A stretch of DNA of 38,063 bases from an uncultured Bacteroidales bacterium (GTDB lineage Bacteria > Bacteroidota > Bacteroidia > Bacteroidales > UBA3824), in contig CAMJWL010000011.1 of NCBI GenBank assembly GCA_946409405.1, positions 1-38,063 on the forward strand, written 5' to 3'. The translations under genes were made by a program, and so were the position numbers. A model generated the notes under the pieces. That model saw nothing but the letters and a program-made list of their open reading frames with translations, had not been told where the DNA came from and made no database searches. Positions 35,620 through 38,063 of this stretch are shown here, in pieces; the first letter of the stretch is position 1; every line of letters starts with the position of its first letter.

Positions 35620-38061
35620 TTATGCAACATATATCCCTTCCAACGTCTTCAACGCCTTTGTTGTATTGGCAATGTTGCTGAACACGATTGCAAACTTGTC
35701 GGCGGTGGCGGCTTGGATGCGGCAATCGCGGATGTTTTGGATTTTTGCAAAGATACTTTGGAACTGCGACGAGCGGATGAAAGTCTCCTTCGGCACAAAA
35801 TTGCAGAGCATCTTGCCGCCCTTCATCGAAATCTTCTCGATGCCGAGACGCATCGCCACCCAACGCATACGCACGATGTCAAATAGTTGCAACGTCTGCT
35901 TGGGAATCTCGCCAAAACGGTCTTTGAGTTGGTCGGCGATTTGGGCGAGTTCGTCGTCGGTCTTCACGCTGTCCAAGCGGCGGTAAATCCTGATACGCTC
36001 GGCAACATTCTGTATGTAAGTGCTTGGCAGGAGCACTTCGAGGTCGGTGTCGATGGTGCAGTCGTCGGTGAAGAGATAATCCTTGGGCATTTCGAGGATG
36101 CTGTCTTCGTCGTCGCCGGTGGATTGGAGTTGCGCCTGATGCTGTTTCTTAAACTCTTCCTCCTTGATTTCGGCAATGGCGTCGTCGAGGATTTTTTGGT
36201 AAGTCTCGATGCCGATTTCGTTGATGAAACCGCTCTGTTCGCCGCCGAGCATATTGCCCGCGCCACGGATGTCGAGGTCTTGCATCGCGATATTGAAACC
36301 GCTGCCGAGTTCCGTGAAACTCTCTATCGCCCTGAGCCTTTGACGCGCTTGTACGGTCAAATTCTCCTCCGGCGGCGATATGAGGTAACAGAACGCCTTC
36401 CTGTTGCTCCTGCCCACGCGCCCGCGAAGTTGGTGGAGTTCGCTGAGACCAAAATTCTGCGCGTCAAACACGATGATGGTGTTGGCGTTAGAAATGTCGA
36501 GGCCGTTCTCAATGATTGTGGTCGAGATGAGGATGTCAGCCTCGTTGTTGATGAAGGAGAGCATAATGTCTTCGAGGATGTCGCCGTCCATCTGCCCGTG
36601 TCCCGTGAGGATTGCCGCTTTCGGGAACATTTTCCTTATCATTTCCTCGGTCTTGTAGAGGAGTTTTATCTTGTTTTGAATGATGAACACCTGACCGCGA
36701 CGGCTGAGTTCGTAATCGATAGCCTCCTTGATGACTTCGGGCTTGAAGGTATGCACTTCCGTTACGACAGGATAACGGTTTGGCGGCGGAGTGCTGATGA
36801 TTGAGAGGTCGCGTGCGCCAAGAAGCGAAAATTGCAGTGTCCTCGGTATAGGCGTTGCGGTGAGAGTCAGGGTATCGACGTTGAGTTTCAGTTGTTTGAG
36901 TTTTTCTTTGACTGAAACGCCAAATTTCTGCTCCTCGTCGATGATTAATAGACCAAGGTCGCGGAATTTGATGGTTGCGCCCACGAGTTTGTGGGTGCCG
37001 ATAATGATGTCAATCTTTCCGGCGGCGAGTTCGGCGGTGATTTCACGCACTTCCTTGGCTGTACGCAGACGCGAGAGGTATTCCACTTTTACGGGGAAGT
37101 CTTTGAGCCTGTCGCTGAATGTCTTGTAATGTTGAAGTGCAAGTATAGTTGTAGGCACGAGTACGGCGACTTGTTTGCCGTCGGTAGCCGCCTTAAACGC
37201 CGCACGGACAGCGATTTCCGTCTTGCCAAATCCAACGTCGCCGCATATCAGGCGATCCATCGGTTCGGGCTTCTCCATATCTTCCTTGACTGCTGCGGTG
37301 GCGCGTTCCTGGTCGGGGGTGTCCTCGTAGATGAACGACGCTTCCAACGCTTGTTGCATATAACTGTCGGGCGAAAACGCGAAACCCTTTTGGTGTTTGC
37401 GTTGCGCGTAAAGGCGGATGAGTTTTTCGGCGATGTCCTTGACCTTCGCCTTGGTCTTTTGCTTGATGCGGTTCCACGCGCCGGAGCCGAGTTTATAGAC
37501 TTTGGGCGGAGTGCCGTCCGCGCCCTTGTATTTTGAAATCTTGTGGAGCGCGTGCACGGAGACAAAGAGGATGTCGTTGTCCTTGTAACTCAGGCGGATA
37601 ACTTCCTGATCCTTGCCGTTGATGTTCATCTTTTGGAGCCCGTCAAAAACGCCGATGCCGTGGTCCTGATGCACCACATAGTCGCCGGGTTTGAGGGAGT
37701 TCATCTCGTTGATGGTGATGGCGTCGCGGTTGCGCTTTATCTTGGCTTCTTTGAGTCTATATTTGAGGTAACGCTCAAAAATCTGATGGTCGGTATAGAC
37801 GCAGATTTTAAGGTCATTATCGATAAAACCCTCATTGATAGACATTTGCACATCCTTAAATGTAACTTTGGTTGATACGGCGTCGGACGCAAAAATGTCG
37901 TGAAGGCGGATGTTTTGCCTGTCGTTGAGGACGGCGATGTAAGTCTGGTAGCCCTGCTGTTGGCGCGAGGCGATGTCTTCCGCCAAGAGGTTGAAGTTTT
38001 TCTGAAAGTTGGGCTGTGTAGTTATATTGAACCTGATTGAGTTGGCTACTGCGCCAATTTG
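35620..38061 (-). CDS. mfd: Transcription-repair coupling factor Mfd (N-terminus beyond right edge)
   Basis: CarD-like GDYVVHQDHGIGVFDGL; GDVGFGKTEIAVRAAF; IIDEEQKFGV; TLTATPIPRTLQFSL; ENGLDISNANTIIV; QLRGRVGRSNRKAFCYL. Frame continues past the track start (a TTG at 37986) as QIGAVANSIRFNITTQPNFQKNFNLLAED. Confidence 0.96.
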   Translation of the reverse strand, partial: QIGAVANSIRFNITTQPNFQKNFNLLAEDIASRQQQGYQTYIAVLNDRQNIRLHDIFASDAVSTKVTFKDVQMSINEGFIDNDLKICVYTDHQIFERYLKYRLKEAKIKRNRDAITINEMNSLKPGDYVVHQDHGIGVFDGLQKMNINGKDQEVIRLSYKDNDILFVSVHALHKISKYKGADGTPPKVYKLGSGAWNRIKQKTKAKVKDIAEKLIRLYAQRKHQKGFAFSPDSYMQQALEASFIYEDTPDQERATAAVKEDMEKPEPMDRLICGDVGFGKTEIAVRAAFKAATDGKQVAVLVPTTILALQHYKTFSDRLKDFPVKVEYLSRLRTAKEVREITAELAAGKIDIIIGTHKLVGATIKFRDLGLLIIDEEQKFGVSVKEKLKQLKLNVDTLTLTATPIPRTLQFSLLGARDLSIISTPPPNRYPVVTEVHTFKPEVIKEAIDYELSRRGQVFIIQNKIKLLYKTEEMIRKMFPKAAILTGHGQMDGDILEDIMLSFINNEADILISTTIIENGLDISNANTIIVFDAQNFGLSELHQLRGRVGRSNRKAFCYLISPPEENLTVQARQRLRAIESFTELGSGFNIAMQDLDIRGAGNMLGGEQSGFINEIGIETYQKILDDAIAEIKEEEFKKQHQAQLQSTGDDEDSILEMPKDYLFTDDCTIDTDLEVLLPSTYIQNVAERIRIYRRLDSVKTDDELAQIADQLKDRFGEIPKQTLQLFDIVRMRWVAMRLGIEKISMKGGKMLCNFVPKETFIRSSQFQSIFAKIQNIRDCRIQAATADKFAIVFSNIANTTKALKTLEGIYVA

Positions 38062-38063
38062 CG

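Noticed and set aside
35887-36804. 305-aa plus-strand ORF
   Set aside because: Antisense to mfd helicase motifs.

Overview
The window is a Bacteroidales-like chromosomal segment, judged from TAnnTTTG -7 promoters, T9SS-type C-terminal sorting domains and gene content. Most genes are on the minus strand. Contents in order: GH31 lipoprotein with a PA14-like insert (cut by the left edge); XerD; two tandem C10 (streptopain-like) peptidases; a nSTAND-like NTPase-TM-WD40 protein (14 blades); a repeat lipoprotein; a trypsin-like protease with a zinc ribbon and a putative YbjN-like tail; a 436-aa protein of unknown function; a COG2509-type FAD dehydrogenase; a collapsed CE1-type esterase pseudogene; a collagen-like lipoprotein; an M16C protease; an envelope protein; phosphomannomutase; a DEDDy exonuclease-galactokinase fusion; an oligopeptidase B-like lipoprotein; a membrane protein; a SiaC/DUF1987 protein; an OMP; a DUF6913-like protein; DapA; GH13; a small ORF; an XRE regulator; and Mfd (cut by the right edge). 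The strongest candidates for something undescribed are: (1) the nSTAND/WD40 + protease + 436-aa protein cluster at 9996-16829; (2) a REP-like hairpin that occurs intergenically (25231-25253) and again inside the nSTAND coding sequence (12159-12181) with a compensatory stem change; (3) AT-rich palindromes built from helically phased short repeats that fill three consecutive intergenic gaps plus a fourth site; (4) the exonuclease-galactokinase fusion. All family calls come from motif recognition by eye. No database search was run.
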